Part shown: one piece after another, positions 1 to 5,748 of the stretch
Layout: the number at the start of each line of letters is the position of its first letter
Numbering within the stretch: position 1 is the stretch's first letter
Source: Lachnospiraceae bacterium UBA1267
GTDB taxonomy: Bacteria; Bacillota; Clostridia; Lachnospirales; Lachnospiraceae
DNA: 6,272 nt
Direction: 5' to 3'
NCBI GenBank assembly: GCA_002308115.1
Contig: DBVJ01000079.1
Location: 6,819 to 13,090, forward strand
Program-made: the position numbers and the translations under genes
Notes under the pieces: generated by a model
Database searches by the model: none
What the model was told of the DNA's origin: nothing
The model's input: the letters and a program-made list of their open reading frames with translations, nothing else

Positions 1-477
1 AAGACCGACAAGAACAGCAAGGGGATCGTGGTGCAGGGACTTCATGACCTGTCCGTGCATTTTTCCCATTGCTGCAGCCCGGTGCCGGGCGATGAGATCA
101 TCGGCTATGTGACCCGCGGACGGGGTATCTCGATTCACCGGACGGATTGCCCGAACATCATGTCGCTTCCGGATTCGGAGAAAGCCCGGATGATTTCCGC
201 GGAATGGGCGCCGGATGCCGAGAAAGAGTCCAAGAACCGCTATGAGACACACATCGTGGTCTACTGCGAGAACCGCCGCGGCATGTTCGCGGACATTTCC
301 CGCGTCATGACGGACAATGAGATCGACATCATGTCGGTGTTCTCCAGGGTGAACAAGCAGGGCATGGGCATGATCCACCTGAGTTTTGAGATCACTTCCG
401 CGGACGAGATCACGAAGATCTCGTCGAAGCTGAGACAGATCCCGGGTGTCATTGACATTCAGAGGAGCGCAGGATGA
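1..477 (+). CDS. rel: Bifunctional (p)ppGpp synthetase/hydrolase, C-terminal part (5' end outside window)
   Basis: This is the last 158 codons of a RelA/SpoT-homologue gene; the open frame enters at base 1 with no start, so the catalytic HD, synthetase and TGS parts lie upstream. What remains is the regulatory end. The zinc-finger/RIS-type domain has the motif HCCSPVPGDEIIGY (Cys24-Cys25 of the visible part) and IHRTDCPN with His46 and Cys50. A C-terminal ACT domain follows from about residue 82 to 155. In the family this region senses ribosome and amino-acid state and tunes synthesis against hydrolysis of (p)ppGpp in the cytoplasm. The Firmicute setting suggests a single bifunctional Rel, but the catalytic domains are not visible, so a monofunctional RelA cannot be excluded. 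Its TGA stop overlaps the next ATG as ATGA, which implies translational coupling. Confidence 0.95.
   Translation, partial: KTDKNSKGIVVQGLHDLSVHFSHCCSPVPGDEIIGYVTRGRGISIHRTDCPNIMSLPDSEKARMISAEWAPDAEKESKNRYETHIVVYCENRRGMFADISRVMTDNEIDIMSVFSRVNKQGMGMIHLSFEITSADEITKISSKLRQIPGVIDIQRSAG
462..467 (+). promoter_or_regulatory. Shine-Dalgarno site of the MBL hydrolase gene
   Basis: GAGGAG lies 6 nt before the ATG at 474, inside the last codons of rel. It fixes that ATG as the start and fits coupled translation of the two genes. Confidence 0.8.
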
Positions 478-1127
478 TCCGCGTAAAGGCCTGTCCGGTC
501 GGGCTCCTTCAGGCAAATTGTTATCTCGCGTGGAACCCGGAGACCCGGAAGGGCTTTCTGGTGGATCCCGGGGACCGCGCAGACGTTCTTACGGCTTTTG
601 TCCGGGAAAATGACGTGATCCCCGAAGCCATTCTCCTGACTCACGGACACTTCGACCACATCGGCGCAGCTAAGACCGTCGGAGAAAACTGGAAGATACC
701 GGTCTTCGCGGGAGAAAAGGAAGCACCCGTGCTCCAGGATTCTTTTCTCAATCTTTCCGGCCGGTACACCCGTCATCCTTTTACCGTGAAAGCCGACAGA
801 CTCCTGTCCGACAAAGAGGAGTTTTCCCTGGCAGGATACCGGATCCGCACAATCCATACCCCCGGGCACTCCGAGGGAGGAGTTTGTTATGAACTTCCGG
901 AAGAAGGGATCCTTTTTTCCGGTGATACCTTATTTGAACGCAGCTACGGAAGGACCGACGGTCCGGACGGGGATCATGAGGAGATGATGCGTTCTTTAGG
1001 AAGACTCCTAAGTGAGCTTCCGGAAGAGACGCTTGTGCTGCCGGGGCATGGCCCGGAAACGACCATCGCCGAAGAGCGCATGCAGAATTTTGCGGTCTTT
1101 GAGCTTCGGGAGAGGCAATACCTTTGA
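474..1127 (+). CDS. MBL-fold metallohydrolase (glyoxalase II-like, COG0491 type)
   Basis: A 217-residue metallo-beta-lactamase-fold hydrolase, the usual length for the small bacterial glyoxalase II-like (YcbL-type) proteins. The dinuclear metal ligands are all visible: His57, His59, Asp61 and His62 in THGHFDHIGA, His132 in TPGHSEGG, Asp151 in FSGDTLF and His192 in LPGHGPET. An intact metal site predicts an active cytoplasmic hydrolase, perhaps on thioesters such as S-lactoyl-thiols, but the true substrate is unknown. The ATG start overlaps the rel stop by 4 bp and has a good GAGGAG site. The gene's TGA overlaps the TTG start of hemZ. The position between rel and hemZ is common in Clostridia, where a D-aminoacyl-tRNA deacylase gene (dtd) often sits beside rel; none is present here. 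Confidence 0.93.
   Translation: MIRVKACPVGLLQANCYLAWNPETRKGFLVDPGDRADVLTAFVRENDVIPEAILLTHGHFDHIGAAKTVGENWKIPVFAGEKEAPVLQDSFLNLSGRYTRHPFTVKADRLLSDKEEFSLAGYRIRTIHTPGHSEGGVCYELPEEGILFSGDTLFERSYGRTDGPDGDHEEMMRSLGRLLSELPEETLVLPGHGPETTIAEERMQNFAVFELRERQYL
1108..1115 (+). promoter_or_regulatory. Shine-Dalgarno site of hemZ (supports the TTG start)
   Basis: GGGAGAGG ends 8 nt before the TTG at 1124. The next in-frame Met codon of hemZ is more than 120 codons downstream, so this site decides in favour of the TTG start. Confidence 0.8.
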
Positions 1128-2611
1128 AATTTCTGATCAATTCCGATTTATTTGAATATGACGTGCGCGGGCTCCTGCAGGCGTTTTACCCCTGGACGCG
1201 CTTTTCGACGGACAGAGACGAGGAAGATCCCGAGTGCCTGTCCGTCACTTACTTTGCCCCCGCAGAACTCCCCCTGGACGAGGAAACGCGAAGAGCAGAG
1301 CTGAAAGCGCGCGCAGAGCGCGCTGAAGTGGCTTTTACAGACGGTGAGAAGCAATACCATGCCACAGTCCCCCTGGATCTTCGGGACCGGAAAAGGGCCA
1401 AAACAACGCTGAAACAGGCGGTCTACGGAATCCTCTCGGAGAATGCCGGACATACGCTTCCCTGGGGGACGCTCTCGGGCATCCGGCCGACCAAGATCGC
1501 CATGGACGGACTCCGAAGAGGCGAACCGGAAGAGGAGATCCTCCGACACATGGAAAACGATCTCCTGGTATCCAAAGAGAAGGCGCAGCTTGCGCTCGAC
1601 ATCGCAAAGCGCGAGAAGCCGATCCTTTCCGTGTCGGAAGAAGAGGGCTATTCTTTGTACGTCGGCATCCCGTTCTGCCCGACGACCTGCCTGTACTGTT
1701 CCTTCGCTTCTTCTCCGATCGGTGAGAAGGCGGCGCTGGTCCGGCCGTATCTTGACGCGCTCAAAGAAGAGATCCTTTTCACTGCGGAGTGTTTCAGGGA
1801 TCTTCCGGTCCATTCCGTGTATTTTGGCGGCGGCACGCCGACCGCGTTGACTTCGGATGAACTGGAGGAGATCCTTTCTCTGGTCGCCTCTTCCTTTGAC
1901 CTTTCCCTTTCCCGCGAATGGACCGTGGAGGCCGGCCGCCCGGATTCGCTCACGGAGGAGAAACTCCGCATGCTGAAGCGATATCCCGTGACACGCATTT
2001 CCGTCAACCCGCAGACCATGCAGCAGAAAACGCTGGATCTCATCGGACGCCGGCATACGGTGGAAGACTCGGTGGAGAAGTATCTTCTGGCGCGTTCTCT
2101 TCACTATGACAACATCAACATGGATCTCATTCTGGGCCTCCCAGGCGAGACGGAAGAGGATATCCGGGACACGCTCGTGAAGACGGCGGCGCTGTCGCCG
2201 GACTCCGTGACGGTCCATTCTCTGGCCGTGAAGCGCTCCTCCCGTCTCAATCTTGAGAAAGAAATGTATGCGGCCTACCGGATGGAGAACACCGACGGCA
2301 TGATGGATTTCGCCAGAAAGACACTGGAGAGAGAAGGGCTGCTTCCGTATTACCTGTACCGGCAGAAAAACATGGCGGGCAATCAGGAAAACGTAGGCTA
2401 CGCGCGCCCCGGGAAAGAAGGGGTCTATAACGTGCTCATCATGGAAGAGAGTGAATCGATCGTGGCTTTAGGCGCCGGCGCGTCCAGTAAGAAAGTGGAC
2501 AGAAAGACCGGCCTGATCACACGTGTCAGGAATCCGCATGACGTTGCGACTTATGCAGCCGATCCGGATGAAATGAAGCGCAGGAAGCAGAAACTCTTCT
2601 TCGGAGACTGA
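1124..2611 (+). CDS. hemZ: Coproporphyrinogen dehydrogenase HemZ (radical SAM, HemN/HemW family)
   Basis: A 495-residue radical SAM protein of the HemZ type. Residues 1-170 form the HemZ-specific N-terminal region, including LSGIRPTK at 118-125. The radical SAM core follows: Cys185, Cys189 and Cys192 in IPFCPTTCLYC bind the 4Fe-4S cluster, GGGTPT (235-240) is the SAM-binding glycine motif, and INMDLILGLPGE (331-342) is a conserved core strand. YYLYRQKNMAGNQENVGYA (409-427) is typical of HemZ. There is no fourth Cys as in HemN's CxxxCxxCxC; SF follows Cys192 instead. In Bacillus, HemZ is linked to anaerobic oxidative decarboxylation of coproporphyrinogen III. In clostridia that lack haem synthesis the substrate is uncertain. 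Translation starts at TTG, overlapping the MBL stop by 4 bp, so this is the third gene of the rel operon, closed by the terminator at 2642. Confidence 0.93.
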   Translation: MKFLINSDLFEYDVRGLLQAFYPWTRFSTDRDEEDPECLSVTYFAPAELPLDEETRRAELKARAERAEVAFTDGEKQYHATVPLDLRDRKRAKTTLKQAVYGILSENAGHTLPWGTLSGIRPTKIAMDGLRRGEPEEEILRHMENDLLVSKEKAQLALDIAKREKPILSVSEEEGYSLYVGIPFCPTTCLYCSFASSPIGEKAALVRPYLDALKEEILFTAECFRDLPVHSVYFGGGTPTALTSDELEEILSLVASSFDLSLSREWTVEAGRPDSLTEEKLRMLKRYPVTRISVNPQTMQQKTLDLIGRRHTVEDSVEKYLLARSLHYDNINMDLILGLPGETEEDIRDTLVKTAALSPDSVTVHSLAVKRSSRLNLEKEMYAAYRMENTDGMMDFARKTLEREGLLPYYLYRQKNMAGNQENVGYARPGKEGVYNVLIMEESESIVALGAGASSKKVDRKTGLITRVRNPHDVATYAADPDEMKRRKQKLFFGD

Positions 2612-2641
2612 ACGACGGAAGATCGTTCTGCCGGCGAAAAA

Positions 2642-2669
2642 AAAAGCCCGGCATCTCTGCCGGGCTTTT
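2642..2669. terminator. Bidirectional rho-independent terminator between hemZ and tRNA-Gln
   Basis: A perfect stem GCCCGGCA / TGCCGGGC (2646-2653 with 2658-2665) closes a TCTC loop and is flanked by AAAA on the left and TTTT on the right. An unbroken run of nine A (2637-2645) becomes nine U on the minus strand, so the stronger direction is that of the tRNA. The + strand T tract is only four before a C, so hemZ termination may be leakier. A smaller hairpin (GAACGA / TCGTTC, 2610-2628) begins at the hemZ stop codon. Confidence 0.93.
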
Positions 2670-2677
2670 CGCTTTCA

Positions 2678-2750
2678 CAGCGCTACCAGGATTCGAACCT
2701 GGAAAATGACGGAGTCAGAGTCCGTTGCCTTACCCTTTGGCGATAGCGCT
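2678..2750 (-). tRNA. tRNA-Gln (anticodon CTG)
   Basis: Read on the minus strand, all cloverleaf arms form. The acceptor stem AGCGCTA pairs perfectly with TAGCGCT. The D arm is GCC/GGC with a GG-containing loop. The anticodon stem ACGGA/TCCGT holds the loop CTCTGAC, giving anticodon CTG (2716-2718 on the complement) for CAG glutamine codons. The T stem CCAGG/CCTGG encloses TTCGAAT. The weak first pair (A1-T72) and discriminator G73 are usual identity features of tRNA-Gln. No CCA is encoded, since TGA follows the discriminator. The variable region reads CATTTT, six bases where five are expected. The gene has its own promoter and a terminator about 9 nt downstream, so it is a single-gene unit convergent with hemZ. 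Confidence 0.95.
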
Positions 2751-2768
2751 TTATTGCGAACGTTGCAT

Positions 2769-2797
2769 ATTATAGTGTACTGTTTTTGAAAAGTCAA
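2769..2797 (-). promoter_or_regulatory. Promoter of tRNA-Gln (sigma-A type)
   Basis: On the minus strand, TTGACT (2797-2792) is followed by exactly 17 bp and then a perfect TATAAT (2774-2769). The predicted start point is near 2762, about 12 nt before the mature tRNA 5' end at 2750. This is a near-consensus promoter, as expected for a stable RNA gene. Confidence 0.9.
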
Positions 2798-2813
2798 TCA
2801 CATTTTTTACAAG
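2786..2813 (+). promoter_or_regulatory. Possible + strand promoter of the PflX-type gene, interleaved with the tRNA promoter
   Basis: TTGAAA (2786-2791), 16 bp, then TACAAG (2808-2813) is a moderate match to the sigma-A consensus (5/6 and 4/6). The predicted start point falls close to the ATG at 2820. The -35 lies inside the spacer of the tRNA promoter and directly abuts the tRNA -35. No better + strand promoter is visible between the tRNA and the gene; TATAGT at 2771 lacks a well-placed -35. Confidence 0.4.
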
Positions 2814-3722
2814 ATGACGATGAATTCCGAAAAGAGTTTTTGTGAGATCTGTCCCAGAAAATGTCATGCCGCCCGAGAGGACGGAACAGCCGGTTTCTGC
2901 GGTGTTTCCGGAACGGGTGTGTTTCTGGCGAGGGCAGCGCTTCACTTTTGGGAAGAACCATGTATTTCCGGGACACGAGGCTCCGGCACGGTCTTTTTCT
3001 CCGGCTGTAACCTTCGATGCGTCTATTGCCAGAATCATGAGATCTCCACGATGAAGGTTGCAAAGCGCGTTTCCGTCGGCAGGCTTTCGGAAATCTTTCT
3101 GGAGCTTCAGGAGAAGAACGCGCACAATCTGAATCTCGTGACGCCGACGCATTACAGCCTCGAGATCCATGAAGCGCTGAAAGAAGCAAGGCGCTCCGGC
3201 TTTCATCTTCCGGTAGTCTGGAACAGTTCCGGCTATGAAGACCCGGAAACGCTCCGGCTTCTTGAAGGCGATGTCGATATCTATCTGACAGATTTCAAAT
3301 ACATGGACAAGGATCTTGCGGCACGCTTTTCCGGAGCACCCGATTATCCGTCCGCGGCCAAGGCCGCGCTCAAGGAAATGTTCCGTCAGAAACCAAGACT
3401 CATTTCGGATGAGAACGGGCTCCTCCGGGAAGGCGTCATTGTACGGCACCTGCTTCTCCCGGGCCATGTCAGAAACGCGAAAGACGTCGTCCGCTATGTC
3501 TATGCGGCTTACGGCGACAATGTGCTCCTGTCCCTCATGAATCAGTACACACCGGTCCGCGAGATCGCAGATGCGCCGGAACTCAACCGCCGGGTCACAA
3601 AGCGTGAGTATGAAAAACTGATCGCCTTCGCCTTGGATCTGGGCGTGACGAATGCTTTCATCCAGGAGGGCGGAACACAGAAAGAAAGCTTCATACCGGC
3701 TTTCGACTACGAGGGGATCTAG
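2814..3722 (+). CDS. PflX-like radical SAM Fe-S protein (COG1313 type, pyruvate formate-lyase activase-like)
   Basis: A 302-residue radical SAM protein resembling glycyl-radical activases. The SAM cluster motif is Cys65, Cys69 and Cys72 in FFSGCNLRCVYCQNHEIS. Ahead of it is a Cys-rich segment, CEICPRKC with Cys10, Cys13 and Cys17, then Cys29 in GFCG, followed by ALHFWEEPCISG, which is the hallmark of the COG1313/PflX group rather than true PflA. Later conserved stretches are TPTHYSLEI (110-118), VVWNSSGYE (134-142), DIYLTDFKYMD (155-165) and LLLPGH (213-218). The biological target is unknown, and no pyruvate formate-lyase-like gene lies in the window. Two starts are possible, ATG 2814 and ATG 2820. 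Neither has a Shine-Dalgarno site, and an in-frame TGA at 2787 excludes a much longer form. It has the -10-like TACAAG just upstream and is divergent from tRNA-Gln. Confidence 0.9.
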   Translation: MTMNSEKSFCEICPRKCHAAREDGTAGFCGVSGTGVFLARAALHFWEEPCISGTRGSGTVFFSGCNLRCVYCQNHEISTMKVAKRVSVGRLSEIFLELQEKNAHNLNLVTPTHYSLEIHEALKEARRSGFHLPVVWNSSGYEDPETLRLLEGDVDIYLTDFKYMDKDLAARFSGAPDYPSAAKAALKEMFRQKPRLISDENGLLREGVIVRHLLLPGHVRNAKDVVRYVYAAYGDNVLLSLMNQYTPVREIADAPELNRRVTKREYEKLIAFALDLGVTNAFIQEGGTQKESFIPAFDYEGI

Positions 3723-3741
3723 AGAGGATTCCGGACATCAT

Positions 3742-3764
3742 TTTCAGTTTGATTTCAGAATTGA
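3742..3764 (+). repeat. Tandem 11-bp-spaced direct repeat, possible response-regulator operator
   Basis: TTTCAGTTTGA (3742-3752) is followed at once by TTTCAGAATTGA (3753-3764). The TTTCAG half-sites are 11 bp apart, one helical turn, and they straddle the -35 element. OmpR-family regulators commonly bind such direct repeats, so autoregulation by the regulator just downstream is plausible but not shown. Confidence 0.45.
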
Positions 3765-3777
3765 TCCATATTATACT
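3749..3777 (+). promoter_or_regulatory. Promoter of the two-component operon (sigma-A type)
   Basis: TTGATT (3749-3754), a 17-bp spacer, then TATACT (3772-3777). The predicted start near 3784 leaves a leader of about 27 nt that includes the Shine-Dalgarno site. No hairpin terminator separates it from the upstream radical SAM gene, so read-through from there is also possible. Confidence 0.75.
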
Positions 3778-3799
3778 GTCAAAAACAACCGGGTGCTTC

Positions 3800-3805
3800 G
3801 GGAGG
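3800..3805 (+). promoter_or_regulatory. Shine-Dalgarno site of the response regulator (supports the TTG start)
   Basis: GGGAGG lies 5 nt before TTG 3811. It selects that codon over the in-frame GTG at 3793 and the more distant ATG at 3652, which lies inside the preceding gene. Confidence 0.8.
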
Positions 3806-3810
3806 CAGAG

Positions 3811-4488
3811 TTGAAGATCCTGATCATTGAAGACGAAAGGACGTTAGCCGATACCCTGAAGGCGCTTCTCACGAAGAAGGGCTTTGAGGTGGAAGCGGTG
3901 TACGATGGCGAGGCCGGCAGAGAATACGCCGAACTCGGCATTTACGATCTTCTGATTCTGGATGTCATGATGCCGAAAATGAACGGCTATGAACTGGCCA
4001 GAAAGGTGCGGTCGGAACGCCTGGGCGTCCCGATCCTGATGCTGACGGCAAAAAGCAGCGTGGAAGACCGTATCGAGGGGCTGAACGCCGGCGCGGATTA
4101 CTATCTGACCAAACCTTTCGACACCAGAGAGCTTCTGGCTTCCATCAATGCGCTCTTAAGACGGCAGGGCGCCGAGGTGGACGTGCTGTCTCTGGGCAAT
4201 ACGGTCCTGGATCTGGAATCCGCCTCGATCTCAGTCGGGGAGCGGAGCGTACGGCTGTCGGCGCGGGAGTTCGACATCATGCGTTCCCTCATGAAATCCG
4301 GAAGCCGGAACCTGTCCAAAGAAACCATTCTGGCGCGTGTCTGGGGTTACGATTCCGAAGCGGTTGCAAACCATGTGGAAGTTTACGTGGGATTCCTCCG
4401 CAAAAAACTGAAACTCATCGGCTCCGACATCCGGATCGAGGCGGTCCGGAATCTGGGCTACCATCTGGAGACCGACAGCCATGCTTAA
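3811..4488 (+). CDS. OmpR/PhoB-family two-component response regulator
   Basis: A 225-residue regulator starting at TTG, so that the protein begins MKILIIEDE as in its family. The receiver domain (about 1-118) has the acidic pocket Glu7-Asp8, phosphoacceptor Asp51 in LILDVMMPKMNGYE, Thr79 in MLTAKSS and Lys101 in LTKPFD, so it should be phosphorylatable. The C-terminal winged-helix DNA-binding domain (about 125-222) shows LSAREFDIMRSLM, the recognition-helix region ANHVEVYVGFLRKKL and the closing VRNLGYHLE hairpin. It overlaps the kinase gene by 8 bp, which marks the two as a cognate pair. An 11-bp-spaced direct repeat in its promoter suggests autoregulation. The wider regulon and the signal cannot be read from the sequence. 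The sequence resembles the many orphan-function pairs of Lachnospiraceae and relatives, so no specific symbol is given. Confidence 0.94.
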   Translation: MKILIIEDERTLADTLKALLTKKGFEVEAVYDGEAGREYAELGIYDLLILDVMMPKMNGYELARKVRSERLGVPILMLTAKSSVEDRIEGLNAGADYYLTKPFDTRELLASINALLRRQGAEVDVLSLGNTVLDLESASISVGERSVRLSAREFDIMRSLMKSGSRNLSKETILARVWGYDSEAVANHVEVYVGFLRKKLKLIGSDIRIEAVRNLGYHLETDSHA

Positions 4489-5698
4489 AAAACTCCGTCT
4501 GAAATTTGTTCTCATCACGATGGGCATCGTTACCGCGATGCTCGTGGTGATCTTCGTGACGGTCTATCATTTTACACGGCTGAATCTGGAAACTTCCAGC
4601 ATCAGCATGATGCAGGCCATCGCGTCGGATCCCTTCCGTGAAAATCCGCCGGGCGGAGGCGGAGAGAACGGCCCGATGCAGAACCTGCCCTACATCGCCC
4701 TCCGGATCAGCCCGGACGGCGCGATCAGCGCTTCCGGCGGCAGCTTTTACGACCTGACGGACGAGGCGTTTCTGAAAAGACTTCTGGAAGCGGCCGACCG
4801 GACGCCGTCCCGCACGGGCCTTCTTCCGGATCTGAAACTCCGCTTCCTCAAACACAATGCCCAGGCCTTCCGGATCTATGTGTTCGCGGACACTTCGGCA
4901 GAACAGGAGACGCTTAAGAATCTTCGGGTGACCTTCCTCGTCATCGGAACGCTCGGCCTTCTGGTCTTTTTCGGTATCTCCATACTCCTTGCCCGCTGGG
5001 CCGTGAAACCGGTCGAACAGGCATTTGCCCGTGAAAAGCAGTTCGTGGCGGATGCGTCCCACGAGCTCAGGACGCCGCTCACCGTCATTACGACCAACGC
5101 GGAACTTCTTCGGGAAGACGTGGCCGACAGGCCGGAGGATACGAAATACGCGGATAACGTTCTTCGTTCCGCGAACAGGATGCGGACGCTCACGGAGGAG
5201 CTTCTGACCCTGGCCCGGTCCGATATGGGCGTGAGCGCAGGACGGAAGGAACATGTGGATCTCAGCGATCTCGTACAAGAGGTCGTCCTGAATTACGAAC
5301 CGGTATTTTTTGAAAAAGGACTTCTGCTCGCACAGGAGATCGAAGAGAAGATCCTGATCACCGGCAGTCCGGAAGAACTCAGACGCCTGGCCGCGATCCT
5401 TCTGGACAACGCGCAGAAATACGGCCGGAACGGCGGCACAACGACGGTCACTTTGAAACGGACCGGCCGCTTCCGCTGTATGCTCACTGTCGCGGATGAA
5501 GGGGAGGAGATCCCGGAAGAGATCCTGTCTCAGCTGTTTACCCGTTTCTTCCGCGCGGACGAAGCCCGGAGCGGAGAAGAAGGCTTCGGTCTCGGGCTTT
5601 CCATCGCAGAGGAGATCGTGTCCCACCATAACGGCCGCATCCGTGCGGAAAGCGCGGACGGAGTCAATCGCTTTACTGCCGAGTTTCCCCTTTCCTGA
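4481..5698 (+). CDS. Membrane sensor histidine kinase (partner of the OmpR-type regulator)
   Basis: A 405-residue kinase. TM1 spans about 9-30 after a basic MLKKLRLK start and TM2 about 149-171. Between them lies an extracytoplasmic sensor of about 118 residues with a Gly/Pro-rich stretch at 55-65. TM2 is joined to the HisKA helix by only about 20 residues, with no full HAMP domain. The phosphorylated His194 lies in DASHELRTPL. The ATP-binding domain shows the N box LLDNAQKYG (Asn310), a G1 box DEGEEIPEE (Asp339), an F box FTRFFRAD and a G2 box GFGLGLSIAEEI. In G1 the second Gly of the usual DxGxGI is replaced by Glu343. ATG 4481 overlaps the regulator's stop by 8 bp, with GGAG 10 nt upstream. 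The signal sensed is unknown. The gene is complete, and no convincing terminator follows. Confidence 0.93.
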   Translation: MLKKLRLKFVLITMGIVTAMLVVIFVTVYHFTRLNLETSSISMMQAIASDPFRENPPGGGGENGPMQNLPYIALRISPDGAISASGGSFYDLTDEAFLKRLLEAADRTPSRTGLLPDLKLRFLKHNAQAFRIYVFADTSAEQETLKNLRVTFLVIGTLGLLVFFGISILLARWAVKPVEQAFAREKQFVADASHELRTPLTVITTNAELLREDVADRPEDTKYADNVLRSANRMRTLTEELLTLARSDMGVSAGRKEHVDLSDLVQEVVLNYEPVFFEKGLLLAQEIEEKILITGSPEELRRLAAILLDNAQKYGRNGGTTTVTLKRTGRFRCMLTVADEGEEIPEEILSQLFTRFFRADEARSGEEGFGLGLSIAEEIVSHHNGRIRAESADGVNRFTAEFPLS

Positions 5699-5713
5699 GG
5701 GAACCCGCTTTAC

Positions 5714-5742
5714 TTGACACCGCGGCCTGCTTTGAATAAAAT
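5714..5742 (+). promoter_or_regulatory. Promoter of the AraC-family gene (near consensus)
   Basis: A perfect TTGACA (5714-5719), exactly 17 bp, then TAAAAT (5737-5742). The usual distance to the start point places transcription initiation at about 5749-5750, on the ATG itself. The promoter begins only about 15 bp after the kinase stop codon. Confidence 0.85.
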
Positions 5743-5748
5743 GCTCAT

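Noticed and set aside
1306..1324. Strong hairpin AGCGCGC / GCGCGCT with a 5-nt loop in early hemZ
   Set aside because: It is explained by the repetitive Ala-Arg-Ala-Glu-Arg-Ala coding sequence with GC-rich codons. There is no regulatory context.
3353..3368. Inverted repeat CGCGGCCAAGGCCGCG in the PflX-type gene
   Set aside because: It falls in an Ala-rich coding stretch with GC-rich codons and has no T tract or nearby promoter. A chance match is likely.
3652..3810. N-terminal extension of the response regulator from ATG 3652
   Set aside because: It overlaps the end of the preceding gene, runs through the promoter and Shine-Dalgarno site, and has no receiver-domain sequence. The family start matches TTG 3811.
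4415..5629. Long minus-strand open frame of 404 codons opposite the histidine kinase
   Set aside because: It is antisense to a complete kinase with all its motifs, is low-complexity and Arg/His-rich, and has no recognisable domain. It is a shadow of GC-rich codon use, as is the minus frame at 1148-2218 opposite hemZ.
5685..5711. Possible terminator TTCCC / GGGAA at the end of the kinase gene
   Set aside because: The stem is only 5 bp with a 9-nt loop, it overlaps the end of the coding sequence, and no U run follows. It is too weak to call.
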